From Clostridia bacterium (lineage in GTDB: Bacteria; Bacillota; Clostridia; Christensenellales; Borkfalkiaceae), in contig JAFTMQ010000038.1 of NCBI GenBank assembly GCA_017452305.1, forward strand, positions 1 to 24,375: DNA of 24,375 nucleotides. The letters are read 5' to 3'. Within the stretch, counting starts at the first letter, position 1. Each line of letters begins with the position of its first letter. The translations under genes and the position numbers were made by a program. The notes beneath the pieces were generated by a model. It was not told where the DNA came from, did no database searches, and worked only from the letters and a program-made list of their open reading frames with translations. Below, piece after piece: positions 23,399-24,375 of this stretch.

Positions 23399-24375
23399 AT
23401 GAAAAAACTCTTGACAAGCTTACTTGCTTTGCTCACCTGTTTTGCTTGCGCTACGGCAGTAGCTTGCGGCGAAGGCGGTAACAACAGCAGCAACGACACG
23501 GGCAGCAGCAACACGGGCAGCAGCGACACGGGCAGTTCCGACACGGGTTCCGAAGAGGATGAACTCCAAGACGCAGTAGATTATCTTGAAACGCTCTACA
23601 AAGAACAAAACGTAGAAACGCGCCAAGACTATGAAGTGCTTCCTGCGATTATGGGCTACCCTATCACCTGGACCGTTGACGTTGAAACGGGTGTAACCAT
23701 CAAGGTTGAAGACAACAAGGTTATCGTTGACGTTGACGAGCTCTTGGACGAAAACCTCACCTACGTGCTTACCGCAACCGTAGCAGACGGCGACAGAACG
23801 GTTACCGTTTCCTTCACGCGCGTTGTACTTGCAGCTCCCTCTATTATTCCCGTAGCAATCACGGAAGCTCCCCAAGCAGGCGTAGCTTACAAGTATCACG
23901 TATATCAATCCACGTTGGCGCAAGATATGTACTTCGCAGGCGGTATGGCTGCTACCTACTACTTCTCTACGACGACGAATTGGGAAGAAGGCGTTGACGT
24001 TTATGCAGAATACGTAGCAGACAGCACGACGGACTTCTACCTCTACTTCGTAAAAGACGGCGTTAACCAATACCTCGGCGTTAAGGTAAGCGATGACGGC
24101 GCACACGACAACATCATCTACGGCACCGAAAAAGTTTCCACCTTCGTTTGGAACGCAGACCTCGGCACCGTTACCACGCACCTTGAAGCAACGAAGAACA
24201 ACGGCGGTCCTAACGACTTCTACTTCGGTAACTACGGCGACAAGACGACGATCAGCTGCTCCTACACCTCTTATGCAGGCGGCGCAGGCAACAACGTTGG
24301 TCACCTCGTAACCATGGTTGACAAAAACTCCATCACCCCCGACGTTAAGGTTGCGGAAAGTAAAGCAGGCCTTGC
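23399..24375 (+). CDS. lipoprotein of unknown function, with Ig-like segment (3' end beyond window)
   Basis: 325 codons are visible and the frame is open at the window edge. Signal peptide with lipobox AVAC (C23), then a linker of four pentapeptides of the type S[ND]TGS (residues 32-51), encoded by a 15-base repeat at 23492-23551. Residues 53-142 look like a bacterial Ig-like beta sandwich (YPITWTVDVETGVTIKVEDN, TYVLTATVADGDRTVTVSFT). From 160 on a Tyr/Phe/Gly-rich beta domain follows (KYHVYQSTLAQDMYFAGGMA, FYLYFVKDGVNQYLGVKVSD, VSTFVWNADLGTVT). From memory, similar segments are appended to surface lipoproteins of gut Clostridia, but I cannot name a family. AAGGAG precedes the ATG. It lies 38 bases after the nuclease lipoprotein, so probably is co-transcribed and acts at the surface. 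Confidence 0.8.
   Translation, partial: MKKLLTSLLALLTCFACATAVACGEGGNNSSNDTGSSNTGSSDTGSSDTGSEEDELQDAVDYLETLYKEQNVETRQDYEVLPAIMGYPITWTVDVETGVTIKVEDNKVIVDVDELLDENLTYVLTATVADGDRTVTVSFTRVVLAAPSIIPVAITEAPQAGVAYKYHVYQSTLAQDMYFAGGMAATYYFSTTTNWEEGVDVYAEYVADSTTDFYLYFVKDGVNQYLGVKVSDDGAHDNIIYGTEKVSTFVWNADLGTVTTHLEATKNNGGPNDFYFGNYGDKTTISCSYTSYAGGAGNNVGHLVTMVDKNSITPDVKVAESKAGL
23492..23551 (+). repeat. 15-base tandem repeat coding a lipoprotein linker
   Basis: Four copies of a 15-base unit of the form GACACGGGCAGCAGC with a few substitutions, coding S[ND]TGS. In frame, so copy-number change would lengthen or shorten the linker without breaking the gene. Confidence 0.75.

Noticed and set aside
23492..23551. 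CRISPR or satellite interpretation of the short tandem repeat
   Set aside because: The 15-base units are in frame, encode a Ser/Thr/Gly linker after a lipobox, and have no spacers.

Overview
The window looks like chromosome from a low-to-moderate GC Gram-positive bacterium (Bacillota), most likely an uncultured anaerobic Clostridia-type gut organism. The reasons are strong AGGAGG-type ribosome binding sites, clean sigma-A promoters, a yabM-mazG pair arranged as in Bacillus, a pyrimidine-nucleoside phosphorylase in a deo-type operon, and lipoproteins whose lipid cysteine is followed by Gly/Ser/Asn/Asp-rich linkers. The taxonomic call is inference; there is no rRNA or tRNA in the window.

Layout. 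(1) 1-1775, minus: gyrB, missing its C-terminal end at the window edge, with a good promoter. (2) 2184-3458, plus: a Gfo/Idh/MocA oxidoreductase with its own promoter and terminator. (3) 7390-3539, minus: a housekeeping operon with a YabM/SpoVB-type flippase, mazG and dusB. The mazG reading frame is cut into two pieces by one in-frame TAA. (4) 7540-7857, plus: a monocistronic L-rhamnose mutarotase with promoter and terminator. (5) 15605-7971, minus: a nucleoside catabolism/salvage operon, deoC-deoD-deoB-cdd-pdp-tdk, followed by a GH38 alpha-mannosidase and a strong terminator. It starts from a perfect-consensus promoter (TTGACA-17-TATAAT). A long imperfect palindrome sits between deoC and deoD. 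(6) 15888 to the end, plus: a divergent cluster with an RDD membrane protein, a CUT1-type ABC importer (ATPase, two permeases, UgpB-like binding lipoprotein), a secreted staphylococcal-nuclease-like lipoprotein with two probable OB folds, and a second lipoprotein cut by the window edge.

How the parts may work together. The minus-strand operon takes deoxynucleosides and nucleosides to free bases and, through deoxyribose-1-phosphate and deoxyribose-5-phosphate, to glyceraldehyde-3-phosphate and acetaldehyde, while Tdk and Cdd salvage pyrimidines. Head-to-head with it lies a cluster encoding a surface nuclease and a high-affinity importer. This suggests, but does not prove, a surface nucleic-acid scavenging locus. 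The importer could equally carry an unrelated sugar, because CUT1 importers are not typical nucleoside carriers.

Oddities: the mazG stop codon, a zinc ribbon fused to the first ABC permease, a Pro/Ala/Glu repeat on the second permease, an Asp-to-Asn change in the nuclease active site, and the palindromic element inside the deo operon.
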